This document shows positions 37,266-46,153 of a stretch of 64,000 nucleotides of DNA, in pieces. The DNA is from Streptomyces sp. NBC_00510. Its GTDB lineage: Bacteria > Actinomycetota > Actinomycetes > Streptomycetales > Streptomycetaceae. Made by a program: the position numbers and the translations under genes. Under the pieces are notes generated by a model, which did not search any database, had not been told where the DNA came from, and saw only the letters and a program-made list of their open reading frames with translations. The stretch spans positions 5,296,001-5,360,000 of the forward strand of contig CP107851.1 in NCBI GenBank assembly GCA_036013505.1, given 5' to 3'. The number at the start of each line of letters is the position of its first letter. Position 1 is the first letter of the stretch.

Positions 37266-37503
37266 CTGTGGCTCGTGGGTTGGCTGTGACTGATCGTCAC
37301 TCAAGCGTGACTGTCCGTTATGGCCCGGTCCATCGGCTTCCGTCGAGCTTAGACACCTCAGAGGGCAAATCCATCGGTTTGGCCGACACGGCTGGACAGA
37401 TGGTGTAGTTGTAGTGCCAAGGACAAGCCGTTCGTCCTATTACCGACTCGGCCCGCGTCCGCTATTTCGGGCAACGCGGGTCAAGGTGCAGAATTTAGAG
37501 GAA

Positions 37504-37525
37504 AGAACCGTGTTGGTTCGGTTCT
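37504..37525 (+). promoter_or_regulatory. Hairpin next to the bldC ribosome site
   Basis: AGAACCG and CGGTTCT pair perfectly around an 8-base loop, ending 3 bases before GAGGAGG. It could influence translation of bldC. Confidence 0.45.
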
Positions 37526-37541
37526 CTCGAGGAGGCCGCTC

Positions 37542-37748
37542 ATGACCGCTCGCACCCCTGATGCCGAGCCGCTGCTGACCCCCGCTGAGGTTGCCACGAT
37601 GTTCCGCGTGGACCCGAAGACGGTCACGCGCTGGGCCAAGGCTGGCAAGCTCACGTCCATCCGCACGCTCGGCGGGCACCGCCGCTACCGCGAGGCGGAG
37701 GTCCGTGCACTGCTCGCGGGCATTCCGCAGCAGCGCAGCGAGGCCTGA
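37542..37748 (+). CDS. bldC: Developmental regulator BldC (MerR-like)
   Basis: 68-residue protein that is essentially one winged helix-turn-helix of the MerR type: LLTPAEVATMFRVDPKTVTRW, then the wing TLGGHRRYREAEVRALL. BldC controls entry into aerial growth and secondary metabolism in Streptomyces and binds head-to-tail along direct repeats. ATG 37542 is preceded by GAGGAGG. The gene ends in a strong intrinsic terminator. Confidence 0.97.
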   Translation: MTARTPDAEPLLTPAEVATMFRVDPKTVTRWAKAGKLTSIRTLGGHRRYREAEVRALLAGIPQQRSEA

Positions 37749-37805
37749 CCTGAACAAACGGGCGTCCACGTGGGGCCCCCAACCCGCCGCAACGCCCGCT
37801 CCGAA

Positions 37806-37832
37806 GGGTCCCTGCCCCCATCAGGGACACCC
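37806..37832 (+). repeat. Hairpin downstream of bldC
   Basis: GGGTCCCTG and CAGGGACACCC pair with one bulged base around a short loop, upstream of the main terminator. Possibly a first pause or RNA-stability hairpin. Confidence 0.45.
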
Positions 37833-37843
37833 GTAGGAACGTT

Positions 37844-37883
37844 GATCGCACCGGAGTCCGCCGGCTCCGGTGCGATCTTTTTT
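37844..37883 (+). terminator. Intrinsic terminator of bldC
   Basis: Perfect 13-base arms, 37844-37856 and 37865-37877, followed by six T residues (37878-37883). It is the clearest classical Rho-independent terminator in the window. Confidence 0.9.
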
Positions 37884-38011
37884 GTGCGTGTGATGTGTCC
37901 GTCTTGTGAGGACTGGGCCCTCTGTCATGAGTGCAATTGCACATATTAAATTGACGGTCCCACAGGAGCCCCCAAGTTCCCTCAGAGCCGGAACTCTTCA
38001 CGTGACTCCCG

Positions 38012-38221
38012 TCACATGCCGGAGTCTTGTTCCCCTCCGGACTCGTGCGGTAGTGGGACGGCGGTGCGCCGCAGTGCCAGCCGCATCAGCCGGTGGCACA
38101 CCGGGCAGTGCCGGGTCAGGTGCCGCCGTCCGCCCCCCGCCGCGGCCGCCAGGTGCGCGCGCAGCAGCGCCCGCGTCACGTCCCGGGGCGGCGGGCCCGG
38201 TTCCCTCGGCGTCGCGCTCAT
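38012..38221 (-). CDS. Small conserved protein (DUF6274-like)
   Basis: 69 residues: ATPREPGPPPRDVTRALLRAHLAAA, then RHLTRHCPVCHRLMRLALRR with a CxxC pair and a preceding His, so a small zinc-ribbon-like site is possible. I associate it with a Streptomyces DUF found beside bldC (DUF6274), from memory. ATG 38221 is the first sensible start; longer frames upstream run through the tRNA-Asp. Function unknown. Confidence 0.65.
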   Translation of the reverse strand: MSATPREPGPPPRDVTRALLRAHLAAAAGGGRRHLTRHCPVCHRLMRLALRRTAVPLPHESGGEQDSGM

Positions 38222-38316
38222 GTGCCAGGCGTACCACGCGGGAACGGCCGGAACCAGGGGACCCACACCCTCCGCAACCGCGTCCCGGCCACGCCGTCCG
38301 CCCCGCGCACAGCAAG

Positions 38317-38348
38317 AAGGCCCGCGTCCTTCGCTGGACGCGGGCCTT
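38317..38348. terminator. Terminator hairpin of the first tRNA-Asp
   Basis: Perfect 13-base arms AAGGCCCGCGTCC / GGACGCGGGCCTT around TTCGCT, directly downstream of the tRNA on the minus strand. Confidence 0.8.
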
Positions 38349-38358
38349 GCTTTCACTG

Positions 38359-38433
38359 CGGTCCTGACGGGATTTGAACCCGCGGCCTCCACCTTGACAG
38401 GGTGGCGAGCACTCCAAACTGCTCCACAGGACC
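38359..38433 (-). tRNA. tRNA-Asp (anticodon GUC)
   Basis: 75 nt on the minus strand: acceptor GGTCCTG/CAGGACC, anticodon loop CTGTCAA with GUC, T-arm GGGTTCAAATCCC, discriminator G. It is identical to the copy at 42780-42854. Confidence 0.96.
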
Positions 38434-38505
38434 AGGTTTCGCGGCCGTCGTTCCCTGGCCGCGAGGAAGACTGTACAGCAGGTCAGAGGGTGATTGCGAA
38501 CCCGA

Positions 38506-41500
38506 TCAGCCCCAGGCTTCGTCGAGGGCCTTGAAGATGCGTTTGTCCGAGACGGGGAACGCCGTCCCGAGGGCGTGCGCGAAGTAGCTGACCCGCAGTT
38601 CCTCGATCATCCACCGGATGTCGCGCACCCGTTCGGGGACCGGGCGCCCGGCCGGCTGGGCGGCCAGCAGCTCGGCGTACTCGGTCTGGATCTCGCGGAC
38701 CTTCTCCATGCGCGTGGTGTCGCGCTGGACGCCCGTGGGCATCTGCTGCAGCCGCCGGTCGACGGCCACCAGGTAGCGGAGCAGGTCCGGCAGCCGGCGC
38801 ACCCCCGTGGCGGTCACGAAACCGGGCCCCACGAGGGCTCCCAGTTGTTCCTTGACGTCCGCGAGGTTGGCCACCAGGGCGAGGCTCTGGGCGGCCTTCA
38901 GACGGCGCTCACAGGCCTGCCAGGCGGCCAGCACCTGGCGCACCTGGGCGACCGTCCTGACGGTCAGCTCGACGAGGTCGGCGCGCACCGAGTCGTACAG
39001 CTTCCGGAAGGACTCCTCGTCCCAGGCCGGGCCGCCGTGCTCGGCCATGAGCCGGTCGGCGGCCGCGGTGACGCAGTCGTCGAACAGGGCGGTCACCGAG
39101 CCGTGCGGGCTGCGCGACAGCGCGAGCTTGTCCTGGTTGGACAGCCGGTCCGCGGCGAACTTCGCAGGGTTCGTGGGCACGTTCAGCAGGATCAGCCGGC
39201 GGGTGCCGCGCCACATCGCCGCGGCCTGCTCGGCCTCGGTGTCGAAGAGCTGCACGCCCACGCTCTCGCCCTCGTCGACCAGCGCCGGGTACGCCTTGAC
39301 CGGCTGCCCGGACCGCCGCGTCTCGAAGGTGCGCGGCAGGGCGCCCACCGTCCACTGCTTCAGGCCCGTGCGCCGCTCGATGCCGATGGAGCCCGCGGCG
39401 TCGAAGGCCTTGCTGATCGCGGCCTTGGTCTTCGGCCGCAACTGCAGCTTGAGCGCCTCGAGGTCCTTGTCCTCGGCCAGCTTGCGGCGGCGCTCGTCGG
39501 TCACCCGGAAGGTGATCTTCAGATGGTCCGGGACCTTGGCGAGGTCGAAGTCCTCGGCGGTGACGGGCACGCCCACCATCCGCTGCAGCTCCCGCGCGAG
39601 GGTCTCCGGGAGGGGGTCCTGCACGGGGACGACGCGGTCCAGGAAGGCCTTCGCGTAGTTCGGCGCCGGCACGTAGTGGCGGCGGATCGCCTTGGGCAGC
39701 GAGCGGATCAGCTCGGTGACGACCTCCTCGCGCAGGCCCGGGATCTGCCAGTCGAAGCCGTCCGGGGTGACCTGGTTGAGCACCTGCAGCGGGACGTGGA
39801 CGGTCACGCCGTCCGCGTCCGCGCCCGGCTCGAACTGGTACGTCACACGGAACTTGAGCTTCCCCTGGCGCCAGGAGTCGGGGTAGTCGTCCTTGGTGAC
39901 GGCCTCGGCGTTCTCGTTGATCAGCATGGAGTGCTCGAAGTTGAGCAGCTCCGGCTCCTCGCGGCGGCTGTGCTTCCACCACGAGTCGAAGTGCGCGCCC
40001 GACACCACGTGTTCGGGCACCAGGCGGTCGTAGAAGTCGAAGAGCGTCTCGTCGTCGACGAGGATGTCGCGGCGCCGCGCCCGGTGCTCCAGCTCCTCCA
40101 CCTCGGCCAGCAGCTTGCGGTTGTCGTGGAAGAACTGGTGGTGGGTGCGCCAGTCGCCCTCGACGAGCGCGTTGCGGATGAACAGCTCGCGACTGGTCTC
40201 CGGGTCGATCTTCCCGTAGTTGACCTTGCGGTCGGCCACGATCGGCACGCCGTACAGCGTCACCTTCTCGAAGGCCATGACCGCGGCCTGGTCCTTCTCC
40301 CAGTGCGGTTCGCTGTAGGACCGTTTCACCAGGTGCTGGGCGAGCGGCTCGATCCACTCCGGCTCGATGCGGGCGTTGACCCGCGCCCACAGCCGCGAGG
40401 TCTCCACCAGTTCGGCCGACATGATCCACCGCGGCGGCTTCTTGAAGAGCGAGGAGCCGGGGAAGACCGCGAACTTGGCGCTGCGGGCGCCCAGGTACTC
40501 GTTCTTGCTGTCGGTGTCCTTCAGGCCGACGTGCGACAGCAGGCCCGCCAGCAGTGACTGGTGCACGTGCTGGAGGTTGACCTCGTGGTCGCCCTCGGCG
40601 AGGTGGATGCCCATCGTCTTGGCGACCGTGCGCAGCTGGCTGTAGATGTCCTGCCACTCGCGGATGCGCAGGTAGTTGAGGTACTCGGTGCGGCACATCC
40701 GGCGGAAGGCGGAGGAGGACAGCGCCTTCTGCTGCTCGCGCACGTACCGCCACAGGTTGAGCAGCGCCATGAAGTCGCTGGTCTCGTCGGCGAAGCGGCG
40801 GTGCTTCTCGTCGGCCTGCTGCTGCTTGTCCTGGGGGCGTTCGCGCGGGTCCTGGATCGACAGGGCGGCCGCGATCACCATGACCTCGCGGACCACGCCG
40901 TTGCGCTCCGCCTCCAGCACCATGCGGGCCAGCCGCGGGTCCACCGGCAGCTGGGAGAGCTTGCGGCCGGTCTGCGTGAGCTTCTGCCCGTCGAGCGCGC
41001 CGAGCTCCTGCAGCAACTGGACGCCGTCCTTGATGTTCCGGGCGTCCGGCGGGTCGATGAAGGGGAAGCGGGCGATGTCGCCGAGGCCCGCCGCGGTCAT
41101 CTGCAGGATGACGGAGGCCAGGTTGGTGCGGAGGATCTCGGCGTCGGTGAACTCCGGGCGGGACAGGAAGTCGTCCTCGGAGTACAGCCGGACGCAGATG
41201 CCGTCCGCGAGGCGGCCGCAGCGGCCCTTGCGCTGGTTGGCGCTGGCCTGGCTGATCGGCTCGATGGGCAGCCGCTGCACCTTGGTGCGGTGGCTGTAGC
41301 GGGAGATGCGGGCGACGCCCGTGTCGATCACGTACCGGATGCCGGGGACGGTGAGCGAGGTCTCCGCGACGTTGGTGGCCAGCACGATGCGGCGGCCCGT
41401 GCCGCGTTGGAACACCTTGTGCTGCTCCGCGGAGGACAGCCGCGCGTACAGCGGCAGGACCTCGGTGAAGCGCAGCTGCCTCTTGTTCAGGGCGTCGGCG

Positions 41501-42432
41501 GTGTCGCGGATCTCCCGCTCGCCGGAGAGGAAGACCAGGATGTCGCCCGGACCCTCGGCCTGGAGCTCGTCGACCGCGTCGCAGATCGCGGTGATCTGGT
41601 CGCGGTCGGCCTCGTCGGCTTCGCCGCCCCCTTCGGCCAGCAGCGGCCGGTAGCGCACCTCGACCGGATACGTACGCCCGCTGACCTCGACGATCGGCGC
41701 GTCGCCGAAGTGCCGGGAGAAGCGCTCGGGGTCGATCGTCGCGGAGGTGATCACGACCTTGAGGTCGGGCCGGCGGGGCAGCAGCTGGGCGAGGTAGCCC
41801 AGGATGAAGTCGATGTTGAGGCTGCGCTCGTGGGCCTCGTCGATGATGATCGTGTCGTACTGGAGGAGATCCCGGTCCGTCTGGATCTCGGCCAGCATGA
41901 TGCCGTCCGTCATCAGCTTGACCAGCGTGCCGTCGCCGACCTGGTCGGTGAACCGGACCTTCCAGCCGACCGCTCCGCCCAGCGGGGTGCGCAGCTCCTC
42001 CGCCACACGCTCGGCGACCGTGCGGGCGGCGATGCGGCGGGGCTGGGTGTGACCGATCAGGCCGCGGACGCCGCGGCCCAGCTCCAGGCAGATCTTGGGG
42101 ATCTGCGTCGTCTTGCCGGAGCCGGTCTCGCCCGCCACGATCACGACCTGGTGGTCGCGGATCGCCTCGAGGATGTCGTCCTTCTTCTGGCTGACCGGCA
42201 GCTGCTCGGGGTAGCTGATCGCGGGTATGGCCGTGCGCCGCGCGTCGGCCTTCAGCGCGGCCTTGTCGATCTCCGCCCCGATCTCGGTCAGCACGGCCGA
42301 GCGGGCCTCGGGCTTGCGGATGCGGCGTGCGCCTTCCAGGCGACGGCCGAGGCGTTGCGCGTCGCGCAGGGTGAGCTCGGCCAGCCGTGTGCCGAGCTCG
42401 CCGAATGCGGGGGAGGGGGGCTGCGTAGACAT
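38506..42432 (-). CDS. hrpA: ATP-dependent RNA helicase HrpA (DEAH box)
   Basis: Very large (1308 residues) DEAH/RHA helicase of the HrpA type, acting on RNA or stalled ribosomes in the cytoplasm. Motifs: I GETGSGKTTQIPK (~residue 100), Ia TQPRRIAA, II DEAH, III ITSATID, V TNVAETSLTVPGI, VI QRKGRCGR, followed by the HA2 and OB-like parts (FPFIDPPDARNIKDG) and the long C-terminal DUF3418 region with FVTYQ-like, VNYGKIDPE and RRILLLNV-type segments. ATG 42432 gives MSTQPPSPAFGEL; an upstream in-frame start at 42477 has no support. It is bracketed by two identical tRNA-Asp genes. Confidence 0.95.
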   Translation of the reverse strand: MSTQPPSPAFGELGTRLAELTLRDAQRLGRRLEGARRIRKPEARSAVLTEIGAEIDKAALKADARRTAIPAISYPEQLPVSQKKDDILEAIRDHQVVIVAGETGSGKTTQIPKICLELGRGVRGLIGHTQPRRIAARTVAERVAEELRTPLGGAVGWKVRFTDQVGDGTLVKLMTDGIMLAEIQTDRDLLQYDTIIIDEAHERSLNIDFILGYLAQLLPRRPDLKVVITSATIDPERFSRHFGDAPIVEVSGRTYPVEVRYRPLLAEGGGEADEADRDQITAICDAVDELQAEGPGDILVFLSGEREIRDTADALNKRQLRFTEVLPLYARLSSAEQHKVFQRGTGRRIVLATNVAETSLTVPGIRYVIDTGVARISRYSHRTKVQRLPIEPISQASANQRKGRCGRLADGICVRLYSEDDFLSRPEFTDAEILRTNLASVILQMTAAGLGDIARFPFIDPPDARNIKDGVQLLQELGALDGQKLTQTGRKLSQLPVDPRLARMVLEAERNGVVREVMVIAAALSIQDPRERPQDKQQQADEKHRRFADETSDFMALLNLWRYVREQQKALSSSAFRRMCRTEYLNYLRIREWQDIYSQLRTVAKTMGIHLAEGDHEVNLQHVHQSLLAGLLSHVGLKDTDSKNEYLGARSAKFAVFPGSSLFKKPPRWIMSAELVETSRLWARVNARIEPEWIEPLAQHLVKRSYSEPHWEKDQAAVMAFEKVTLYGVPIVADRKVNYGKIDPETSRELFIRNALVEGDWRTHHQFFHDNRKLLAEVEELEHRARRRDILVDDETLFDFYDRLVPEHVVSGAHFDSWWKHSRREEPELLNFEHSMLINENAEAVTKDDYPDSWRQGKLKFRVTYQFEPGADADGVTVHVPLQVLNQVTPDGFDWQIPGLREEVVTELIRSLPKAIRRHYVPAPNYAKAFLDRVVPVQDPLPETLARELQRMVGVPVTAEDFDLAKVPDHLKITFRVTDERRRKLAEDKDLEALKLQLRPKTKAAISKAFDAAGSIGIERRTGLKQWTVGALPRTFETRRSGQPVKAYPALVDEGESVGVQLFDTEAEQAAAMWRGTRRLILLNVPTNPAKFAADRLSNQDKLALSRSPHGSVTALFDDCVTAAADRLMAEHGGPAWDEESFRKLYDSVRADLVELTVRTVAQVRQVLAAWQACERRLKAAQSLALVANLADVKEQLGALVGPGFVTATGVRRLPDLLRYLVAVDRRLQQMPTGVQRDTTRMEKVREIQTEYAELLAAQPAGRPVPERVRDIRWMIEELRVSYFAHALGTAFPVSDKRIFKALDEAWG

Positions 42433-42667
42433 ACGCGTTCCAGCATCGCATCCGCCGCGCCCCCCGGGCGAACGCATTACCCCGGCGATCCCCGCCCCGG
42501 AGGACCGCTCCGGAGGACCGGGCCGGCGGCCCGGTGGGCGTCGGCGGTGCGGGTGGTGCTCGCGACGACACCGGCACGGCCGGCGTGACTCCCCGTTGCG
42601 GCGTGACTCCCCGTTGCGTGGCGTCGGTTGCGGGGCCCGCCGGGAGGGCCGGCCGCCGGGAACACGA

Positions 42668-42696
42668 AACCCCCGCCGAGGATCTCGACGGGGGTT
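42668..42696. terminator. Terminator hairpin of the tRNA-Asp/tRNA-Phe unit
   Basis: AACCCCCGCCGAG and CTCGACGGGGGTT pair with one mismatch around GAT, 5 bases past the 3' end of tRNA-Phe on the minus strand. Confidence 0.8.
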
Positions 42697-42701
42697 GCTG
42701 G

Positions 42702-42775
42702 TGGCTGGGGCCGGGGTCGAACCGGCGACCTATCGCTTTTCAGGCGATCGCTCGTACCAACTGAGCTACCCAGCC
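42702..42775 (-). tRNA. tRNA-Phe (anticodon GAA)
   Basis: 74 nt on the minus strand: acceptor GGCTGGG/CCCAGCC, D-arm AGCTCAGTTGGTACGAGC, anticodon loop CTGAAAA with GAA, T-arm CCGGTTCGACCCCGG. Only 4 bases separate it from the tRNA-Asp upstream, so they are cotranscribed. Confidence 0.96.
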
Positions 42776-42779
42776 AGCG

Positions 42780-42854
42780 CGGTCCTGACGGGATTTGAAC
42801 CCGCGGCCTCCACCTTGACAGGGTGGCGAGCACTCCAAACTGCTCCACAGGACC
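42780..42854 (-). tRNA. tRNA-Asp (anticodon GUC), second copy
   Basis: 75 nt, identical to the tRNA at 38359-38433. It is first in a two-tRNA unit Asp-Phe. Confidence 0.96.
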
Positions 42855-43175
42855 TTGCTTTGCGCTCTGCGCGAGAGACAGTCTCCCACACGTTTGTGCG
42901 TGCTCCCAACGGGATTCCGCCGCGCTCTGCGAGGAATGGATCGCCGGTGGACGTCCCCCGGTCGGTGATTCTCGGTGACCGGTCGGACACGCACTGGCGG
43001 GCCGATCTCGCTGGACCAGCGTATCAGACCCCGGGCGGTGCCACGCACACGTGACCTGCGGGCCTGCGAGGGGGAAGCACCGGTTCCGGCCCGGAAAACA
43101 CGGAAGGCAGCGCCGCCGGTGAACCGGCCGCACTGCCAACGCGCATGGTCTGCGGGACGACGCAGACGACGTATG
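42855..43175. other. 321-base stretch between tRNA-Asp and tRNA-Glu
   Basis: No supported gene. It should contain the promoter of the Asp-Phe unit (minus strand) at its left end and the terminator of tRNA-Glu at its right end. No strong hairpin is visible to me beside the short CGTCTGC/GACGACGCAGACGACG stretch near 43155-43170. Confidence 0.5.
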
Positions 43176-43248
43176 TGCCCCCAACGGGATTCGAACCCGT
43201 GCTACCGCCTTGAAAGGGCGGCGTCCTGGGCCACTAGACGATGAGGGC
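43176..43248 (-). tRNA. tRNA-Glu (anticodon UUC)
   Basis: 73 nt on the minus strand: acceptor GCCCTCA paired with TGGGGGC (one G-U), anticodon loop CTTTCAA with UUC, T-arm CGGGTTCGAATCCCG. Confidence 0.96.
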
Positions 43249-43341
43249 GGGGTGGCCCGCCGGGCGAATCTTCGGCCGTCGGGACGCGTCAGCAGGATAT
43301 GGGATGCGAGGGGGGATCGCCAAAACGGTTTACGGGCCGGT

Positions 43342-44910
43342 TCACGGGCTGCTCGTCGCCGTGGCGGAGGGCGTCCCGGAGGAGGAGGGGGAGGAGGAGG
43401 GGGACGGGGCGCGGCCCGGCTCCACCTCCTCCGGGAGGTGGCGGGAGACCTCGGCGGTGGACAGCCCGAGCCCGCCGAGGGTGATCTCGTCCCAGGCCTG
43501 GAGGGCGTGGGTGTCCCGGTCCAGGTAGAGCACGGAGGCCTCCACCTTCTGGGGGGTGTCGCCCTCGACGGCGCGCAGTCCGCCGCCGCCGGTCGTGCCC
43601 TGCACCATCAGCCGGCTGCCGTGTTCGAGGACGTCGACGTCGCGGGTGTGGGTGTGCCCGGAGAGGATCAGCGGGACGGTGCCGTCCGTCTGGGCGGCGG
43701 CGATCGGATTGTGGGCGACGGCGATGTCGACCTTGGCGCCCGTGGCGTTCTGCCGCCGGATGGCGTCGGCCAGTTCCTGCCCGGCCACCCGTTCCGACGG
43801 GTCGCCGGCCGCCTCGACCGAGCGGTCCGGGGTGAACTGCGGGTCGCCGATGCCGGCGATGCGCAGCCCCTTGACGACCACGGACCGGCCGTCGTCGACC
43901 ACGTACGCGTTGGCGCGGCCCGCGACCGCGCGCTGGCTGTCCATGGAGTCGTGGTTGCCGCGGACGAAGACGTAGGGCGCGCCGAGGTCGGGGATGGCGG
44001 AGGTGAAGCCGTTCTCGGCGGTGGTGCCGTGGTCCATCAGGTCACCGGTGTCGACGATCACGTCGATCTTGTACTCGGCGACGACGGACTCGATGATCTG
44101 CCAGGCCGCCGGGTTGAGGTGGATGTCCGAGACGTGCAGCACGCGCAGCGTGGTCGGGTCCGGGTTGTACGCGGGCAGCGTGGACGTCGCGTCGTACAGC
44201 CGGGTCATGTTGGTCACCAGGCGGGCGAGTTCCTGCTGGTAGATGTCGAAGTCGCTGACGATGCTGCGCGCGTTGCCGACCACCGAGGGGGCACTGCTCA
44301 GCAGCCCGGAGAACCGGGGCTCCAGGACGCTGCGCGGGTTCCAGGTGCCGTACGCGGTGCCGGCGCAGGCCACCAGCACCGCGAGGGAGAGCCCGCCCGC
44401 GGCGAGGGCGCGGCGGGGCCTGCGGTAGACGGCCAGGCCGAGGGCGGTGGCCCCGGTCAGTGCGGCCACCGAGGACCGCAGCGCGAGCTCGGTCGTGCTG
44501 TGCTCGACGTCGGCGGCGACCTCGCTCTGCAGCCCGCTGATCCGCTCCGGGTGCCGTACGAGGGTCCGGGCCCGGTCGGGGTCGAGGGTGTCGACGTCCA
44601 CGACCAGACGCAGCGGGCCGTCGTGGCTGTCCAGCTGGAGGGAGCCCAGCGGGGAGATGTTGACCTTGGTGTCCCCGGTCCAGGACGGGTGCAGCGACAT
44701 CCGGGTGTTCATCGGGCCGACCGGTTCCTCGATGCTGCCGAGCACCACCAGGCCGAGCCAGCCGCCCACCAGCGTCACCGCGAGCAGCCCGAGCGCGCCC
44801 AGGTAGGGGCGGGCCGGGGGGACGGGGAGCGAGGGGGCGGACGGTTCGGCGGTGCGGCGGCGACGCCACAGGTCACGGATACGGGGCACACGAGAGCGAA
44901 CACGGACCAT
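43342..44910 (-). CDS. Membrane-anchored metallophosphoesterase
   Basis: About 522 residues. One N-terminal membrane helix (YLGALGLLAVTLVGGWLGLVV), a ~120-residue extracellular stretch, a second hydrophobic pair (ALTGATALGLAVYRR and LAAGGLSLAVLVACAGTAY), then the catalytic domain: VLHVSDIHLNP, VDTGDLMDHG, VFVRGNHDS, VDIAVAHNP and LILSGHTHTRDV, the full set of metal ligands of calcineurin-type phosphoesterases. It ends in a Ser/Pro/Thr-rich tail. ATG 44910 is preferred; ATG 44943 is the alternative. Substrate unknown. Confidence 0.92.
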   Translation of the reverse strand: MVRVRSRVPRIRDLWRRRRTAEPSAPSLPVPPARPYLGALGLLAVTLVGGWLGLVVLGSIEEPVGPMNTRMSLHPSWTGDTKVNISPLGSLQLDSHDGPLRLVVDVDTLDPDRARTLVRHPERISGLQSEVAADVEHSTTELALRSSVAALTGATALGLAVYRRPRRALAAGGLSLAVLVACAGTAYGTWNPRSVLEPRFSGLLSSAPSVVGNARSIVSDFDIYQQELARLVTNMTRLYDATSTLPAYNPDPTTLRVLHVSDIHLNPAAWQIIESVVAEYKIDVIVDTGDLMDHGTTAENGFTSAIPDLGAPYVFVRGNHDSMDSQRAVAGRANAYVVDDGRSVVVKGLRIAGIGDPQFTPDRSVEAAGDPSERVAGQELADAIRRQNATGAKVDIAVAHNPIAAAQTDGTVPLILSGHTHTRDVDVLEHGSRLMVQGTTGGGGLRAVEGDTPQKVEASVLYLDRDTHALQAWDEITLGGLGLSTAEVSRHLPEEVEPGRAPSPSSSPSSSGTPSATATSSP

Positions 44911-44992
44911 TGCCGACGTATGCCCCCGGCGCTCGCGGGCCATGCGCCGCCGGACGGACGTCCCCCGCGCGCCCGCGGGGGGCCACCGGGGC

Positions 44993-45343
44993 TCAGCCCC
45001 AGCCGAGTTCGTGCAGGCGTTCGTCCTCGATGCCGAAGTGGTGCGCCACCTCGTGGACGACGGTCGTGGCGACCTCGTGCACGATCTCCTCCTTCGTGCT
45101 GCACATGCGCAGGGTCGGGCCGCGGTAGATCGTGATCCGGTCCGGCAGGACGCCCGCGTACCACTCCCCGCGCTCGGTCAGCGGCGTCCCCTCGTACAGG
45201 CCCAGCAGCTCCGGATCGGCGGGGTCGGGCTCGTCCTCGACGAACACCGCCACGTTGTCCATGACGCGGGTCAGCTCGGGCGGGATCCGGTCCAGCGCGT
45301 CGCTGACCAGTTCCTCGAACGCTTCGCGTGACATCTCCAGCAC
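44993..45343 (-). CDS. Minimal zincin (metallopeptidase family, MMP-like domain)
   Basis: 116-residue protein: SREAFEELVSDALDRIPPELT, MDNVAVFVEDEPDPADPELLGLYEGTPL, LPDRITIYRGP, and a zinc site HEVAHHFGIED (HExxHxxGxxD). It is a single-domain actinobacterial zincin of unknown substrate. GTG 45343 gives the family start LEMSREAFEE; ATG 45334 is a shorter option. It precedes the metallophosphoesterase gene by 82 bases on the same strand and may share its transcript. Confidence 0.9.
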   Translation of the reverse strand: MLEMSREAFEELVSDALDRIPPELTRVMDNVAVFVEDEPDPADPELLGLYEGTPLTERGEWYAGVLPDRITIYRGPTLRMCSTKEEIVHEVATTVVHEVAHHFGIEDERLHELGWG

Positions 45344-45607
45344 ACCGCCATTGTCCGGGACGGACGGCCGTTCGGGCAGCGTCCGGCGCGGATTGCGGTA
45401 CCGGGGCGCGCCAAGGGGGTGCCGGGTGGGAGCCGTTAGGTGACCCGCACGGGGGGCGGGCCGGTCGCCGCGGGGGCGCGCTCCCGCCCGCAGGGGCGTG
45501 TCCCCGAGGGCCGTGGGCCCGTTGGGCAGCGCGGAACCCGATCCCGCCACGCCCCCGCCGGACCCACCGGACCCACCGGTCCCGCCAGATCCACCAGAGG
45601 TGCCTCC

Positions 45608-46096
45608 GTGACCCCTGCCACCGCCCGCGCGCGTACGGCGGCCGTGCTGCTCCTGCCCGTGCTCGCCCTGGGCTCCGTGACCGGCTGCGTGAGCGTGGGC
45701 GGCGCGGGCGGCGACGCCCACCCGAAGGGCGCGTCCTCCGGTGTCGCCGGGGAGGCCGGCGGTGCCGGGGGGACCTGGGAGGACGGCGGGATGGTGATGC
45801 CCGGCGGCCCGGGTGGGGTGGAGGGGCGGCCCGGGGCCCTCGCGCCCGGTGCCGGCTCGCCCTCGGTGTCGGCGGAGGAGTCGGTGCCGGGGCCGACCCA
45901 GGGCCCGGACCGCTCCCACAGCGGGAAGCCGTCGGGGCGGCCCTCGTCCTCGGGGCGGCCCTCGCAGTCCGCGCCCCCGTCGGACCGGCCGTCGACGACG
46001 TCCTCGCCGGGAGACAGCTCGCCGCCGCCGTCCGGGGGCGGCGAGTCGCCCGAGCCGTCGCCGTCCAGCGCGCCCTCGGTGAACGGCGCCACATGA
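45608..46096 (+). CDS. Pro/Ser/Gly-rich putative lipoprotein
   Basis: 162 residues. N-terminal signal TARARTAAVLLLPVLALGSVTGC with a lipobox-like SVTGC, then entirely low-complexity sequence rich in Gly, Pro and Ser, without a folded domain that I can see. Such proteins sit on the cell surface as linkers or spacers. GTG 45608 is used because the signal starts right after it. The open frame extends upstream to 45440 without support. Composition-driven open frames are common in this genome, so confidence is moderate. Confidence 0.6.
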   Translation: MTPATARARTAAVLLLPVLALGSVTGCVSVGGAGGDAHPKGASSGVAGEAGGAGGTWEDGGMVMPGGPGGVEGRPGALAPGAGSPSVSAEESVPGPTQGPDRSHSGKPSGRPSSSGRPSQSAPPSDRPSTTSSPGDSSPPPSGGGESPEPSPSSAPSVNGAT

Positions 46097-46123
46097 GGAA
46101 CGGGAGGGGCCGAGAGGACCGAA

Positions 46124-46153
46124 TTGGCCAAAGCGGTCTCGTATGCGTATGCT
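46124..46153 (+). promoter_or_regulatory. Probable promoter of the DEAD-box helicase gene
   Basis: TTGGCC (46124-46129) and TATGCT (46148-46153) with an 18-base spacer. This would leave a 5' untranslated region of about 145 bases. Confidence 0.5.

Larger units (their letters stand above)
37058..37541 (+). promoter_or_regulatory. 484-base bldC upstream region with several hairpins
   Basis: No supported gene. From left to right: an inverted repeat at 37126-37153, a cluster of four small hairpins at 37176-37265, short GTGAC/GTCAC inverted repeats at 37286-37315, an AT-rich patch around 37489-37500 (GCAGAATTTAGAGG), and a hairpin at 37504-37525 next to the ribosome site GAGGAGG. The length and structure suggest a long controlled leader or a small RNA in front of the developmental regulator. 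Confidence 0.6.

Noticed and set aside
37991..38006. A second parS-like CACGTG palindrome
   Set aside because: Compared with GTTTCACGTGAAAC it has four mismatches, all in the outer positions, so it is not a credible ParB site.
38909..42577. Very long open frames overlapping hrpA in other frames and on the other strand
   Set aside because: They are by-products of GC-rich third positions; their translations are Arg/Pro/Ala-rich low complexity without any motif, while the hrpA frame carries all helicase motifs.
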